This document shows, piece after piece, positions 45,001 through 60,000 of a stretch of 64,000 bases of DNA; positions within the stretch are counted from its first letter, which is position 1; each line of letters starts with the position of its first letter. Below the pieces are notes generated by a model, which saw nothing but the letters and a program-made list of their open reading frames with translations, did not search any database and was not told the origin of the DNA. The position numbers and the translations under genes are program-made. The DNA lies in assembly GCF_048771995.1 (NCBI RefSeq), contig NC_133043.1:10372501-10436500 (forward strand), given 5' to 3'. Source of the DNA: Taeniopygia guttata. Its lineage: Eukaryota; Chordata; Aves; Passeriformes; Estrildidae.

Positions 45001-48000
45001 AGGTCTGTTTTCTCTGAAGAGTTTTTGTAATGACTGTTTTAATGGTGAGGGATGATTGTTTAATCTGTTTATTTCTGGAGGATTGTCAAGCACAGGCCGA
45101 ATGCAGAGCAGTTATTGATATTTTTTGTCCTAATAGAACCAGGGGAATTGTGCAAGTGCTGTGACTACACAGTTCTTTCTGAATGTTAGCAATTAATATA
45201 AAGTTTGTGGATTTGGTTTGATATTTGTTATTTTAGGATGGCCGACTGAAACCCGGGGATCAGCTTGTGTCCATCAACAAAGAGTCCATGATTGGAGTCT
45301 CCTATGAAGAGGCAAAAAGTATAATCAACAGAACAAAGATGAGGTATCTGCTACTGTCAAACAGCCAACCATCCAAAATGGTTTAATAGATCATATTTAT
45401 GATCAGATTAATGTGAAACGTGTTTTTGTGTGCTTAGAGGAAATGAGGGATACGAATTTTTAAAACTATTCAGTTGTAATATTATTTCATAGAAAATATT
45501 CATGTGCACTTTTTAGAACTGCAAAATTATGATGCTTTAACGTTGAAAAAAATTGCAATATTTGTCTTTGTAATGATGGGTAACAGAACATCCATTTAGA
45601 AAAATAATCAAATAAACCCACACATGGTGTTTGGAAACATGTAATTTTTGCAGAAGTATAATCTTATGAATAATATAAGTATACAACATGTTGAAACTTT
45701 TAAAATTTTTGTTCTAGGTTTGAGAATTTTTGGGAGATAGCTTTTATTAGGCAGAAAAACATACCCAGTCATCCACAGAATCTGCAGTATCCTTTCAGCC
45801 TCTTAACATCTTCTGTAGCACATGGAGAGCCACAGGCTGCAACACTTGGTCCTCTTCCCTCTCCTAGTGGGAGGCTGGGTTCAACATTCCCTCCAGATGC
45901 TGTGAGTGTATTTATTACTCCTCTTAAAACAAACTGAGCAAATGATTGTTTTTCTCCTAATTGTAATTGAGTTTCCATTTTATTAAGAAAATGACTGACT
46001 GTTTTCCTGCACAATATTGTCTTTGGAATATCAAAACTTTTGGAAAAACCATGTTGTATAACAGAAGAGTAAACCACACTGATGAGAGGAATTAGTTGAC
46101 TTGGGGTAAGAAAACAAATTAAATAAATATTAACTGTGTTCTTAGATGCCAAGTTCTCCTTTACTGTTTCTCTGAAGTTTTGGAATTAGATATAAATAAT
46201 TATGTATTTCAGAGATAAAACACTCCCTTCTTACTACATATGTGTGAGTACAGTACAGTCTCACACGTGCTCTGTGGTGATGAGATTTTTGCTTAAAGTC
46301 CTAGAAGTATGTGGGGTTTTCCCCCATTCTTTTGGCTAAGCAGGAATTGTTTTAGTTCATACAGCTCACCATTACTGTGAGGAAATAATGTTGACCACGA
46401 GAAGGAAGATTTTAAAACTAATGTTTCAATTTTTGAAAGCACATTTTCAGTTTATCATATTTTTAAAGCTAAATAAAGTATTGCCTTAGAAGAAGAAAGA
46501 ATAAAATATTCTCAAATACAAAGTCAAAACAGGTGATTCTTAAATCTTCTTATATTTGTACTTAAAATCCTTGCCTATTTTCCTTTCCTATTAGGGATAT
46601 AAACATTGAAGTGGGTTGCCTAGAGAGACTGTGCTATCTTAATCTGTGAAGATTTTCAAAACCCAAGGTTTTGATGAGGTCCCAATCTGATTTTTTCCAG
46701 TGCTTTTCCTTCTCACCAGCACCCCCTCTATGCCTTCTTGTTCTCCTGGGGTTGTTTTGATCTCCCCAGCCCTTTTTTTCTTCCCCCTTCCTTCCTGTCC
46801 CTTTTTTCATAAACCTGTATTTCTGGTTTGGCTTTAGAAATGGTATTTCATGACTTTTCATTTCCTCTCGTAGATGGAAACTGGAGTCAAGATGGGAGAG
46901 CAATCTCCAGTTACAGCTCTTGATAGCAATCCTGCTGATGTGTCTGTCACGGGTGAGTGCTGATTTCATTCCTGCCACCCTTTCCTTGTCCTTTCAATAA
47001 CAGTCAAATGGAGCATAGTGAGACTCAGTAGTCTTTAAAAAAAAGGGAATATTGCACGGTTTTTATACTCCCAAATAAAGCACTGAGATCCATGGGTTTT
47101 TAGTAACTTCTGTCAAATATAACTTACATTGTCTCTAACAAACAGCTGAAACCAAACAAAAACGAGTGATCACAACATTTGCTGTACAGCAGTCATGATA
47201 ATAGACTCACTAGAAACCAGATAATGAAGACTCACATATAGATCAAGATTAGGTTGCCATAGAAACTGTTCCTTCTTGATTTGATGAAATTCTGGGCATG
47301 TATGCTGCTTGCATGGTTTTTTTGCTTAAATCAGGGCAGCATATTGAAAGCATAGAATTAACATGCAGCCCTCTTAACAGCTTTTCAGTTAGCAAATACA
47401 ATATATCATGTATATTTGTGTTTTAGAGTCATGACATTCAAACAAGATCAAGAGTCACTAATCACATCTCAAAATATCTATTTTGAAAACAACATTTAAG
47501 GAAAAACAGGGTTTGTGAAATGTGGTCAGAAGCAAATCTGAGCTGAACAATTGTAATTCCTGTGGGAAACAAACATGTTATATTTAGAAACAGTGAAAAT
47601 GCAAGGGTGACACAATAATGGGAGTCCCCATTGGCACACTGATAGAACTGACTCTGTTCAGAGTCAGACCTGAATATTCTTTTTCTTCAGGCAGTAGCAA
47701 TTAAGCAGAAGCTGAACTTCTCAATTTCATGTCTAACATACTGAGGCTGAGAGGAAGAACAAATACAGAGGATCTGATTCATTCCAGATGTCTCTCTACT
47801 GATGTTATTTAAATTGTACCTGCATTTATTATACTCCATATTAGATATTCAGATTTAAAATGAAATAGTTCCCATATTGCAAATCTGACCAGTTCATTCC
47901 CTTCCTTGAAGGGTGATCTGACCAAATGTAGGCTGTTGAAACTGCCAAAGTTTTAGTATTGAATATCCCTGGAGATTAATGATCACACAGTTTTTACATA

Positions 48001-51000
48001 TTGGCCATGAAAAACACTACAACTGAATCAAAGGAACAAGACAAAAGTCTTATTTTTTAATATATTCAGAATATAAGACTCTTGGTTAATATAATTCAGT
48101 ACACAGGAGCTTCTTTTTTTGAAGACACCAAGAAGGGCACAGTCTCTGAACACATCTGAAGAATACAGGGAGAAGAGCAGAAAGCACAAATACTTGCAGC
48201 TCCAGTTTGTACTGCTTCTTGTCATGTTTCTTTTTTTTCTTATTTACCAGCACATCTTTTGTCAAACCTGCCACTTCTTTCATGCTGCCCTTTTTCAAGG
48301 ATAAACTTTCAAAGATAACCTTGAAAAATTAAAGCATCTCTTAGATGAGATACTCTTTTTTTTTTTTACCATTTTATGAAAAAAACAGCATAGTTTTGAG
48401 AAGTTTTTGCACAAACTCACACACTTTTTCATTCTGAGGTTTTTCATTCTGAGCTGAAGGGAAATTGAGCCAATTCCACCAAGGTTCTAGCCCACTGTCT
48501 TCAGACTTTAATATAGCATGTGAGAGGTGTTAATGTCAGAGATTTTCAAGATATTTTGGTTTATGCTTTTGGCATGTAAAGAGAATGTAAATTACTTTGA
48601 GCTTGGAAACAGATATGCTGTGAAACTAAAAAAATTCTAAAAAAAAGAATTCTCTGTGATTCCTTCTGTTCCTTTACAGAGAATCTCAAACTGCAAGATC
48701 CTTTACTTGTCAAACACCAGTTTTGATTTCAGTACCTTTTTAATTCATTAATGAAATTATTAAGACCTACGTTATATCTATAAATAAGGAATGCAAACAG
48801 TGAATTGTTTTTATTTGCATACATCTAAAATCCAAAGTGATAGTTCAAAAAACACATGTAAACTTGTGTTTCTGACTATAAGGGTAGGAGGGGCTGATGG
48901 GGGATGGCCTAATGGACAGGAGTTTTTGGAGAAGAGTTCCTTCCCAGGAGAAAATACTGAGGAGCCTGCAGAGTTCAGCCTAAGCTCCCTCCCATATTTG
49001 GGAACAGGCCATTCCCTCTCTTTCCCCAGTGTTTTCTAGATCATTCCATGTGCCAGTGGCAACTGTCACACTGAGGGTGTGTCTTGGAGGTCTCTCCTGG
49101 AATTCACAAGTGTGTTTCCCCTTCTGTTTCCTGAGTATCTGTGTATCTCTGAGAGAAGAGAAAATACCACAAGGAGAAGCCATATGCTTGATGGATCACT
49201 CAAAGCTATTCCTGGTTATTTTCTGTTAATTTGTTACTTGTCACTTTTTTATGCAAAAAAGAGTGGAAGTGATTGATGCCCATAACTTTTGTTGATTACA
49301 ATTATGCCCTTTAAAAAAAGAAGTCAGTCTAAGGATTAACATGTATTTTTGGCAAGTGGGTATTTAGCTGGCATCTACTTGATTAGCAGAGCACCAGAGC
49401 AAATTTTTTTCAAAGCAATAGTTACCACTACATCATTACTACTTTATTTTTTTATTCCTTAGTTATTGCCCCCAGCCAGAATGATGATTATGAGCCCCAA
49501 GGAAAGAACTTGAGTATTCATCTCAAAACAGAAAAGCTGGAGAGGGTAAATACTAAAAATCTTCTGAGTTCTCCTTCCTCCCCCTTCATGATGCAGGTAA
49601 AACATCTGGACAGTATTTCTAGGCTGACAAACTTTCAAGTATAAATGGCACACAGAATTTTCTGTTTGGGTAGTTCGTTCATGTTGCAGGCCAATATTTC
49701 ACTTTATGTATTGGGCAAATTACTGTTTTTGTTAATCTAATTACTGATTAACTCTTCTGGGAATCAGAACATCCCTCAGGATTTTTAAAGCAGTTATTAA
49801 GGACAAAGGGGTTTGCTTATTACACTCATCTGTATTCAAGGTTAAATAATATCTGAACATCTCTCAATTAGAAGGAAAAGTCACTGAGTGGCTCTGGAAT
49901 AAAAGTGTTGTCAGTGAGAGTGTACCAGGATACAAAGGCTCTTTGAAGTGTAGCTCTTTAATTACTCCCCCATGTCCCTGCAGTCATTATCCTTAGTCCT
50001 TTCTTTTTTCACTCCAAAATAAGTTTTTTCCTTCCAGGCATTGAATTATCTTGGGATTCAGCTCACAGATGAACAGCAGCAAGCCCTAAGGCAGCAACTT
50101 CATAAAGATTCTAAAGGAACAGTGTCTTTTGGAGGTAATAATTTGTTAATTACCATAGAAAATAATGAAAAGTAGGAATACAGAAATTATAGATAATAAC
50201 TACTAATATATTTCTTGTCACTATTGGGTTGCTGCTGCAAATAAAATTATATTTTGAGGCAAGAACTTTATTTTGCTATATAAAAATAAACTTGAAGTTC
50301 TACTTGAAACTAGGCAGTGCAAATCACAAATTTATTTTATTAAGAGCAGCCTTGGGAAAGTTTTATTTTGTGCTGACAAATCTTTATTTTTTTGTTCTGA
50401 CAATAGGGAACTGTAATTTTTCCAGAAATTACTTGAGAGAGTTTTGATGGTTAAAGAAGCTTCTTGAAGCAAGTAGACGGATGGATCACTTAATTTTAGT
50501 ATGTGGGAAGCAAGAACATTTCAACTGTTGCATACAGAAACAGATTTTCAGGGAGACCATCACAATTCTTCCAGCTAAACCTAATTCTGATGAGAATTAG
50601 TTGCATTTTGTGCTTGTAAAAATTTTGGTTGATGACACAGATAATTTAGAAATATTTTTCAGAGGCTGTGAGACATGATGGTTCTGATGCTAAAACTAAT
50701 GGAAATTTCACTTTTCCTAAAGTCTAAGAAAAACACTAGTGTGTGAAAAGTAGTATTTTGCACTTAAACATCCAGAAAGATCTTCAGCAAGAAAGATACT
50801 GGATGTTCTATCAGATTTTATGTGGAGTAAACTGACCTTTATATTTCCACCTTTCTGTTGTAGAGTAGCAGAATTTTTTAAATCCAAAATGTACAGGTAA
50901 TCCAAGCCATGTTGATTGTGCATTAGAGACTGTTTGTATTTAAAACTTTCAACTTGGTCAACATCAATTTTACCAAGCCTGTGTTGGGGGTTTAAAGGGC

Positions 51001-54000
51001 CTGAAAAGGAAACCATGAGCTCTGATCTAGCAGGAAATTTTTCCTTTTTTCTGTCTCCTCTGGTAAGCTCAGCTCCTTGGGAAGGGCAGGTGTGTGTGCC
51101 TGTTGTGCAGATTTATTTCATTTTTCACAGACACCAAATAGAGAATATCTCAGGTACTTAGAAGGTGAACTTCACACCGCTTTTGTTATTCTTTCTCCTT
51201 CACAATTTGATTTGAGGATATTTCATTCCACAATGTGTTTGGGCATTTTTATTCTTACCAGCTTTACCAGAACTTTCTCTTTGGAGATATCTCTCTGATT
51301 TTCTTTTTTTCCTGTAGAAAACTGCATTTATCAGAGTGGCTGTTCATGGTGATACTGGAAGTTGTGTTGCATCAGTGAGCTGTTACTAAACTGAACTTCC
51401 AGGCTACACCAACAAAATCTGAACTGTTTCTTTCCTAGATTTCATTGAAGTTTCAAGGAATCTGTTGTCTGTGCAATCAAATGCAGCTGATGATGGCCAC
51501 AAATCTGAAACCTTTGGGATCAGTGAAGTTGCCAGCTTCCAGGACTCACAGGTAAAATATTGTGCCTGGTCAGTGTTCTAACAGCTGGGAGGAGATTATC
51601 AGAGAGTTTATTGTATGTAAAATAACTCCAAATCTTGGGCAGATGTTCAAAACAGCTCTGCACCATGGGGTTCTTTAAGCTAACCTAGTTCCTATGAAGC
51701 TTTTTTAAGCAGCCTAATTTGTAGAAAGCAATTAATGTAATTAAATTGTGGTTTGTTGTAAGTCTGGACAACACTGATTTGCTGAGGTTTCTTAATAGAA
51801 TTTGGATTGCTACAACCTGTGTGAGTGAGAAACAATTACTGGGCCCAGTGATTTGAACTACTGCTACAGTGAAAATCATTTTATTCTAGAGGTGACTTTT
51901 AAAAATAGCATCTTTAGTATATGAATACTAAAATTAAATGCCTTATTATTTAAAATATTAAAATATTGATGTATTCTTGATACTTTTAAAAACACTTTAT
52001 TAATCCATTTTAAAAGGGAAAGTAATTGTTCATTTGGAAGATAAGTTGTTTAAAATTTTATTAAACATTTTTAGCATTTTCATATCTATAAATCATCCTA
52101 AAATTAAGACTTTCTTCTAGTTTTATTAAGAAGAACTTTTAATATAAGATGTTAAAAATTATGGAAGACACACTTAGCAATCCATTCCAACCATATATAT
52201 TTGTATACACACAGTTTGTAACCTGTGATTCCTTGGAAGATGATGTGGAAAAACTTAAGAAAGAAAGAAATGAAGCTTTAAAAGAAGTGAGCAAATTAAA
52301 GGTAACACTTATTTTTTATTTGCTTTAAATTATTCAAGAGACTAGGGGGGTTTTTTTTTGAGTGTGTATAGAAATTTACTGGTTTTTTTTTTTTTTAATT
52401 TCATGTGCAGTTTTTCATAGATAAAGAAAATAACAGTGCAAACAGTCCTAATCATGTTTGATGATTGCTTACAATGTATTTGTGGAGACAGTGAATTTTA
52501 GCCATTATACTCTATGCTAACACATTTTATAATCTGGTCTATAGAGAAATGAGACTAAGCAGACATTTCACAGAAGTGAATTTGGAGAAATTACTGATTA
52601 GCATGGCAATTTTATTTAAAAATGGGTGATGCAAGTAACTGCAGAGTCTGAGCGTGTGCTGATACTTCTGAAAGGAATCAGAACTGGAGGATAAATTAAT
52701 CTGTGTGGAAAATTAATACATATTTTCCCAGCCATTACAAAATTCCCAAGTCCTAAAGCAATAAATATTATTTCTTAATACCCCAGGTTGCTGCCACATT
52801 CCCATGGCACAGTGATTCTTCTCCTGAGAGCTTTGTACTGAAATGAAAAGCCCCATTTACATTGAACACAGTGAATACTGGCTAGGTGTCCCTAAATTGC
52901 TGATGTGGAGAACTGACAGTGATCAACCTGTAATTAACTGCTTTATTTCTTACACACTTCTACACTACTGAACATTTCTATTCCAGAAATGTTCAGTAAA
53001 TAATTCTAAAATGCTCAAGAAACCTAAACAGCATTGATGAACTCACAGAAAAGTTAGGTTTTAGAGATGGTTTTATCACAGGGTTTATAAAAGCTGTTGA
53101 TAGAAGTTAAGTATTGTTATCTGTAGTTTTGAAAGAGCTAATTGCTTTAGGACCAAAACTCTTTCTCTTTCAAACTTATTTCTTATTCTTTTTTCTTTTA
53201 AATAGGAAGAATTGTCTGAATCTGTGAACTTACAGAAGCAATTAGCAGAGCAGCTACAAGTAGTCAAGCAAGTATGTTGAACTCTCTAAAATTTAAAAAT
53301 TTTTAATTGTTTTTTGTGGGAGGGAAAAAGGAGCACTTCTTTTCTTAGTGCTCATACAGACTATACTTTCACACTGATTTCAACACCAAGGTGGTTTTTG
53401 TGTTACTACAGAGCTTTTAATTAAAGGTGGAGAATTGATTCTTCAGTTTTTAGAGCAGTAATCTATTTCTCTGCTATTGAATTGAGATAGGAACCCTGAG
53501 ACCAGCTGGATCAATGAAGTGGGATAATAATATAGTAGAACCTTTCTAGTGTTAAGTGTTTTTTGAGTAGATTTTGCTATTCTTAGGCAACAGTTGCCTA
53601 ATTTACAGTCCTAACATTAACTACTTTATATGTCAACCAAGTGTGAAAAAATTATCAGGAAAAAAAGTTGTAGTCAGGATTTTCTGAGGAAAGTCTTGTT
53701 TCTGCTTCCAAATCTATCTATAATTATGAGCCAATAAATCAGAGTATTTGACTTCCTTGTGTCTCTTAAAGGAAATTCCCAATTAAATGTAATTCTCATG
53801 TCATTTATAGCCTGGATTCAAAACCAAAGAACTTTCCTGTTCCCTCTTCCTCCTGAACACCCTGTCAGCTTTTCCTTCTAATGAGCTGGCTGATTTCTTT
53901 CCCTCCTGCACTGCTGCACCTATTCTTTGCGGGTTTCTCATGTCAGATGTCATGTAAAAATGCAAGATAAAGTTTAAAAATCCCCTGTATTAAGATTAGC

Positions 54001-57000
54001 TTTATATTTTGCTCATAAGATTTGTTGAACACCTTCCTTATCACGTTTTATTCCTTGAATATACGAGACCTTGCTTGGAAGCTTTTTCCATTAATGTTGT
54101 TTCCTCCTGTACACTGTGGGAAATAAATTGGATTATCTTCTGGATAAAATTTAACTGGAAGATTGTTCCAGTAATGCACTTGAAGTTCCCATTCTCTAAT
54201 GGGTTGACTGTGTTGTTCTAGACCAGAACACTTGTTCAGTGTATTAGTCCAGACTAAAGCTGTAACAGAGTACAATCCCTAGTACAAACCTTCTTTTCCT
54301 GGGAAGGCAGCCTTGGACAGGGCTGGTTTAAGATGTTTTAAGTGGCAGCAGTGCCCATTTGCCACCACTCGAGGTCCTCCCACTTTTATTTTTCTCAGGT
54401 ACTGTCAGAGGGTGGTAAAATTCAGTTTTGCCCTGCAAATCTTCCAGGGATAAATACTGATTTTCTAGTAGGCATTGAAAGGGTTCCAGGTCATGAAGTG
54501 AAAGAGAAATACTAAATTATATATAATTATAGCATTGTGTGATCTATTTTAGGAGATAAAAGTGGGCTTTTAATGGACATTTTCTTCTGTTTATACTTGG
54601 TGCATGTTCAAGTGTTTTAAATAATATTATTATAGATGTATTTCTGTTGTTTAAAATCAATATTGGCACTGAGATTCATGGTGATGCTACTTATAGTATA
54701 AGTTGCCATTTAACTTAGGATGTGCATTCCTGCTTGAGCTGGTTAGTGAAAGGAGTTAATGAGTACATTATTGAACCGTAATGGCCTGATTAAAAGTAAC
54801 AAACAACCAAAGTAAAAAACAAAACCCAATTTAAGTCTGTGCTTAAGGTCTTCTGACTTCAGCATAATTTAAACATTTTTTTAAGTGACTGCTTTCCTGA
54901 AAAACCAAAGTTTTAAATGAGGATTTAGATTACCAATCATATATTGCGGTATATTTTGTGGTATTTCTCTTTTCTACTAATTGTGAATTGCAGAGATTAC
55001 AGATTAATTAAGACGCGGGTTAATTCTGGTTAATGAACATGCTTTGTTAGTACCAATTCATTAAACAGTGCTTGACTCAGTAGCGAACAGCATGAATGAA
55101 CTGTTAAGATTGGAAATGCTGTTAAGCTTGCAGTGAGGTAGTAATTCTTTTCTAACATTGGTATGAGACAATTAAAATTCATTAATTGATCTGGTTTTGC
55201 TTTGAAGTTGTGATGTAGCACCATATCTTTGGGGCTTCCTTGAAATCATATGTAAGCTGAAATTGGCACAAAACACAGAAAGGAACTTCTGAGTACCTGA
55301 AGTCTTGCCAAGAGCAAGAATGTGAAATCCGTAATGATGTCTTCTGTCTTCCTGGAGGAGTTGGACTGGGTCCTGTGCTGCCTGAGAGTCCTGGGGTGTT
55401 TCAGCCTGAATGATCCCTTCTCTGCTACAGCTTTTTCTGCTGGAGCACTCAGCTGAACATAGGAAGTGGGAGAGGTTGTGAAGATAAGACACTGTTTGTG
55501 GTATCCCAAACTCCTGGACTAGTTTCATGGGGCTGAGATTTGCTACACTTATAAGGTCTACACAAAATAAGGGCTTTGAATGACTGCTACTTTGGAAGCA
55601 GTAGCTAATCTACTTCACCCTGCCTGAAAGAAGTGTTTGGTTTATTTCATTAGGTTTTTTTTATTTCAATACATAGTAAACATATTCAAAGTTCTTTTAA
55701 AGGATTATTTCAATATACTATTTTTTGTAGAATTAATCAACAAGCATGATTGATTTGTAACTACATTTTTCATGTGGTTTAAAAGAATACCTTAGTTCTG
55801 GTGTTTGTGGTGGCTGGAATAAAACTTGGATAAAACCTCCTGACACTCAAATTTATCCAAGGAATAAATAGAACCTGGCTTAGGAAGAAACCTGTACCTT
55901 GAAATTGCTTTTTTAAGGATTCAACTTCTTTCCTCCAGCTGTTAGTTCCTTATTGGTAGTAGTGGCTTCATACCAGATCAGGACAATGGGTCCCATAAGG
56001 TGTTTATATAAATGAAATATTAGCAGCTGCAGATCCCCTGTTTCTTGTGTCGTAGAATTCTAGATTGGTTTGGGTTGGCAAGGACCTTGAAGCTCATCTC
56101 ATTCCACCCCCCTGCCATGGAGAGAGACACCCTCCACTATCCCAGGTTGCTCCAAGCCGTGTCCAGCCTGGCCTTGGACAATTTTTTCAACATCTGAGTG
56201 GGACAAGAGCTCATGTTGCTGAAGTGGGTATTAGCCATCAATTCTTCACTGGTGGGGCCCCCTTACCTGCCAGGTGAGAGAACCCACTGTCCCCACAGTG
56301 CCAATTCCAGTAACTGGAGAATGGAAAAATCTGATGGAATCATATCCCTTTGTGCCCCTCTGCTCCAGCAAACAGCTCTGGTGTGTCAGTTTTACTAACT
56401 CAGTTGTAGTGTGTGTAATTGTTTCATTGTAATGTAGGAAGCCATTGTTCCTTAATTATTCCTTTAGGTCTTTCACTGTTGAAATCTGGTCATACTTAGT
56501 CTGCTATTACAGAGAAATTAATATTCAACAACTGGAGTTCTGAAAAAACAATGGAGGAGTAAAGGCAATTCTGGATTATAAGAGATTAAACCTTTATCTC
56601 AAGGATGTCTTCTTTCAAAATGAAGACCTCCCTTTTCATAATAGCAATTTTCTCTTCACTTTTCTCATGTCAGTTTATTTAAATAATTCCTAAGTGTGGG
56701 TTTTTAAGATGCCACCCTTTTTCAAGGCCTCTGTGTTCATTTATATTAGTCAAACTTAACGTCAGAGCATCTTTTCACTTTTGTCTCCAAGAGTCTTTTT
56801 CCCACCTCCAGCCTGTTTCCCAAGGATGCCTTTGCTGCTGAAGGCTCCCAACTCATCCTCTGTAGCAGGGCCCAGCTCTTGCTGTTGACTCATTTTGTTT
56901 CTTACAGTGGCAAGAAAATGCCCTCCCCAAAGGCAGTAATTTGACCCCTACTTCTGTAGGTTGATAACTTCTTAGAAGTCCCTGTGTTCCCTGAATTGTT

Positions 57001-60000
57001 TCTAGGAAAAAGGAGTGCCAGGAGCAGCTTGCAGGAGGGGTGATTGCTGTGCTTTCAGGGAGTGGGGGCAGTAATGACCCTCACACTGCTCTTAGTGCTA
57101 TAACACAACTGTGACAGCAGCGTGAGGAAAAACACACCCAGAGCAATAAGCTTGGGATGGGTCTGTGTTTCCAGGTGCAGGTGGTCCTTGTGGAGTTCAC
57201 CAAATGCTTCCAAAGGAGAAAAGAAAATCATTCCACTTGCTGTCAAATTAAAGGTCACTAAAATGGATCTTTTGGTGCTCGTGCCCTGTTACAGAAATCT
57301 CTAAATTATACAACACCACTGTCACCTGTGTTCACTAATGGTGTTGCTGTTCTGCATGTGTGGTTGCTTCCACTGCTCTATTTTCTGGGAGACCAGGATG
57401 TCCCTGGCCATCATCCAAATTGCTATTATATTGCAAAGTTGAGGAAGCTGATGTACTGGTTTATGTCTCTGAGATTAGCTGGTTTTTGACCCAGAATATA
57501 TTGTCTATTAAGACTAACAGTGTAGAGGTTAAAAGTCATATGAAGCTGAGATTGGTAGAGCATTTTACAGAAAGAAAAAAAAATTATCACAAAATACAGG
57601 AAAACCTGACTTGAAGGATATTGATTGTACAGGACAAATGCTTCTATGTTAGGAAAGAATACAATCTGCATTTTTAAGTTTAACTGACCTCTCTAGACAT
57701 TTCTATTATGACACCTTTTATATGCAATTTCTTCCACAAAACAGGAAGATCTGGCCATCTAGGTTTTTTAGAAACTGCAATTTCAAACCTAGCTTTAGAA
57801 GGTTATTTCCTCCATGGTAAAGAGTCATTGTGTGTTTCTCCTCTATGGGAGGAGAAACACCCACCTGTTTTCCCTCTAGTTCTGTTCCCAACCAGGATAT
57901 AATTATAATTATAAGATTGAATAGGTAGACCAGGAATAGAATATTCACCTCAGTATCCTTAATTGAGCAATTTCTACTAAAAACTTCCAGCTCTGTGAAT
58001 TTGTGTATTGAAATCTGATAACCTGAATTATTCAGAAAACTGATATTAAGTGACTTTTCCTACAGATTAACAGCTGAGGGAAAAGATGGTTCAGTGATTT
58101 TGGTGCCAGTGAGCCTGTACATTTTGTGTGAGCAGTTTGTTTGTTTTATTCCTAGATTAGTGTAAACTTACCTGTTGTACAGACCTTTAATTTGGCTTTC
58201 TAATTTATTAATTTGTTAACATCAATTAATAATCAGTCCCCAGATGAACTGAGCAATATCTTTCTTGAAAGGAGATTTTGCAACATTCAGGGATTAAGTT
58301 AGCTGAATTAAAAGCTAGCAGTTTCTGATTTTCTGGTTTCTGTACGTTATTTATATATAAGTTTTATCCAACACTCTTCTCTGATGATCCAGGCTATTAG
58401 GAGCATCATAGGACCAGGGACAAGGCAGAAAAAGAGATTTTATTTAAAAGCACTGATTCTGAAAAGAGTGTGGACTGAATGACTTGCATTAATAGTCCAT
58501 CTACATGATGTGTGAGCTTTGACTAGAGTGTGAATTCAGGCAATAAAAATGAAATTAAGTAGCATCTCATTAAGGTACTTCTTTGGTGTGGAAGCAATGG
58601 GACAGATCAACAGCATCTGATGCATTTCAAGAAAACCTTTCATTCAAGTAGATTTTCAGTAATTATAGAACTTGTTATTTAATTTATTAGCAAAAATACA
58701 TCTCTGTATTTACCTGGTTTCCATTTGCACATCATAATGTTAAAAATTAGCAATTAAGCCCCCTAACCATGAACACTGAGGGGTAGCCCTGATGCCAACT
58801 GCAGTACTTGTGAGCTAAATCTGCTCCATTTTTGGTAGCTGGAGTTGTAACTTCTTCACTGCATTGTGTGATCTGCAGGAAGCCAAGGCAGCTGTGGAGG
58901 AGACGAGAGCCCTGCGCAGCAGAATTCACCTCGCAGAGGCTGCCCAGAGGCAGGCCCGGGGCATGGAGATGGACTATGAGGAGGTGATCCGCCTCTTAGA
59001 GGCTGAAATTGGAGAGCTGAAGGCTCAGCTCGCTGAGCATTCTGGCCAAAATAAAGTAAGCAAAGCCTGTCAGAGTTACCATGGTTTCCTTGCTGTTGTC
59101 ATGTATCTGGTTTTCATTTTCTTTTCATCTGCTTTTCTAAAGTAGGTCACTGTTTGTCTTTTATTATTCAATAACTGGGATGATGTGGAGTGAAGCGGGT
59201 AATGTGAAGTGTGCGAGGCTTCCTTTATCCAAACATCTTTGGGCTGGAGAACCAGGAACTCCTAGCATATGTGGGTTATAGGTCAGAATGGCACATCTCA
59301 AGCTTTAAGCATGGAATAGTTTCTAGGCTGCAGATATATTGTCTTTAAAGACTACAACTTGCATATATTTGTATGCTTTTGTACTCATGTGAAAATGGCC
59401 TTCAGGTTTATATTTCTGTTAGGCAAATAACAAACATGTAAAGTCCAGTCCTGTTAAAAGTTAATTTAAATTTAATCAATGTTACTAATCCTGCAAAAAA
59501 AAAAAAAAATAATATTGAGCCTTATATTTTAAGTCTACTTCATCTCCAGTGAGGCATTTCAGAATAGGCTAAGAAATAAAGTATTTGATGCACTTCAAAT
59601 TTTTTTTCATGCTCCTGACCTGTGTTTTAGACACAGTTTGAACAAGTGCAAGCAGGTTGGCATTTGTGAGGTTACCTTGTTTTTCTCATGAAAAATGAAT
59701 GTGCATATGACCTGGTGAAGAAGAACTACTGACATGTTGCCTTGTTTCATCTTGAGAATTACTTCAATATTTCAAGATATTAGAAGGTAAAGTCAAGCTC
59801 TGGGGTAAACAAGCTTGCAGAGAACAGCTTAGGAAGTCCCTGTGGCTCCCAGGAGGAATTCCAATTATCTGATTGTGAGTGATAAGGTGAATCACACCCT
59901 GGATGTTCTTTCTGAACATCTGGGTGAGATGCTTCATCTTTTATGTCAGGTATTCTTGCATCACTGTTTGTTTTCTAAGACTTCTATAAATAGCCAAATT

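Noticed and set aside
55172-55528. 118-codon minus-strand frame in a 5.6 kb STXBP4 intron
   Set aside because: Overlapped by a second minus-strand frame and lacks any known motif; probably chance or part of an unrecognised repeat.
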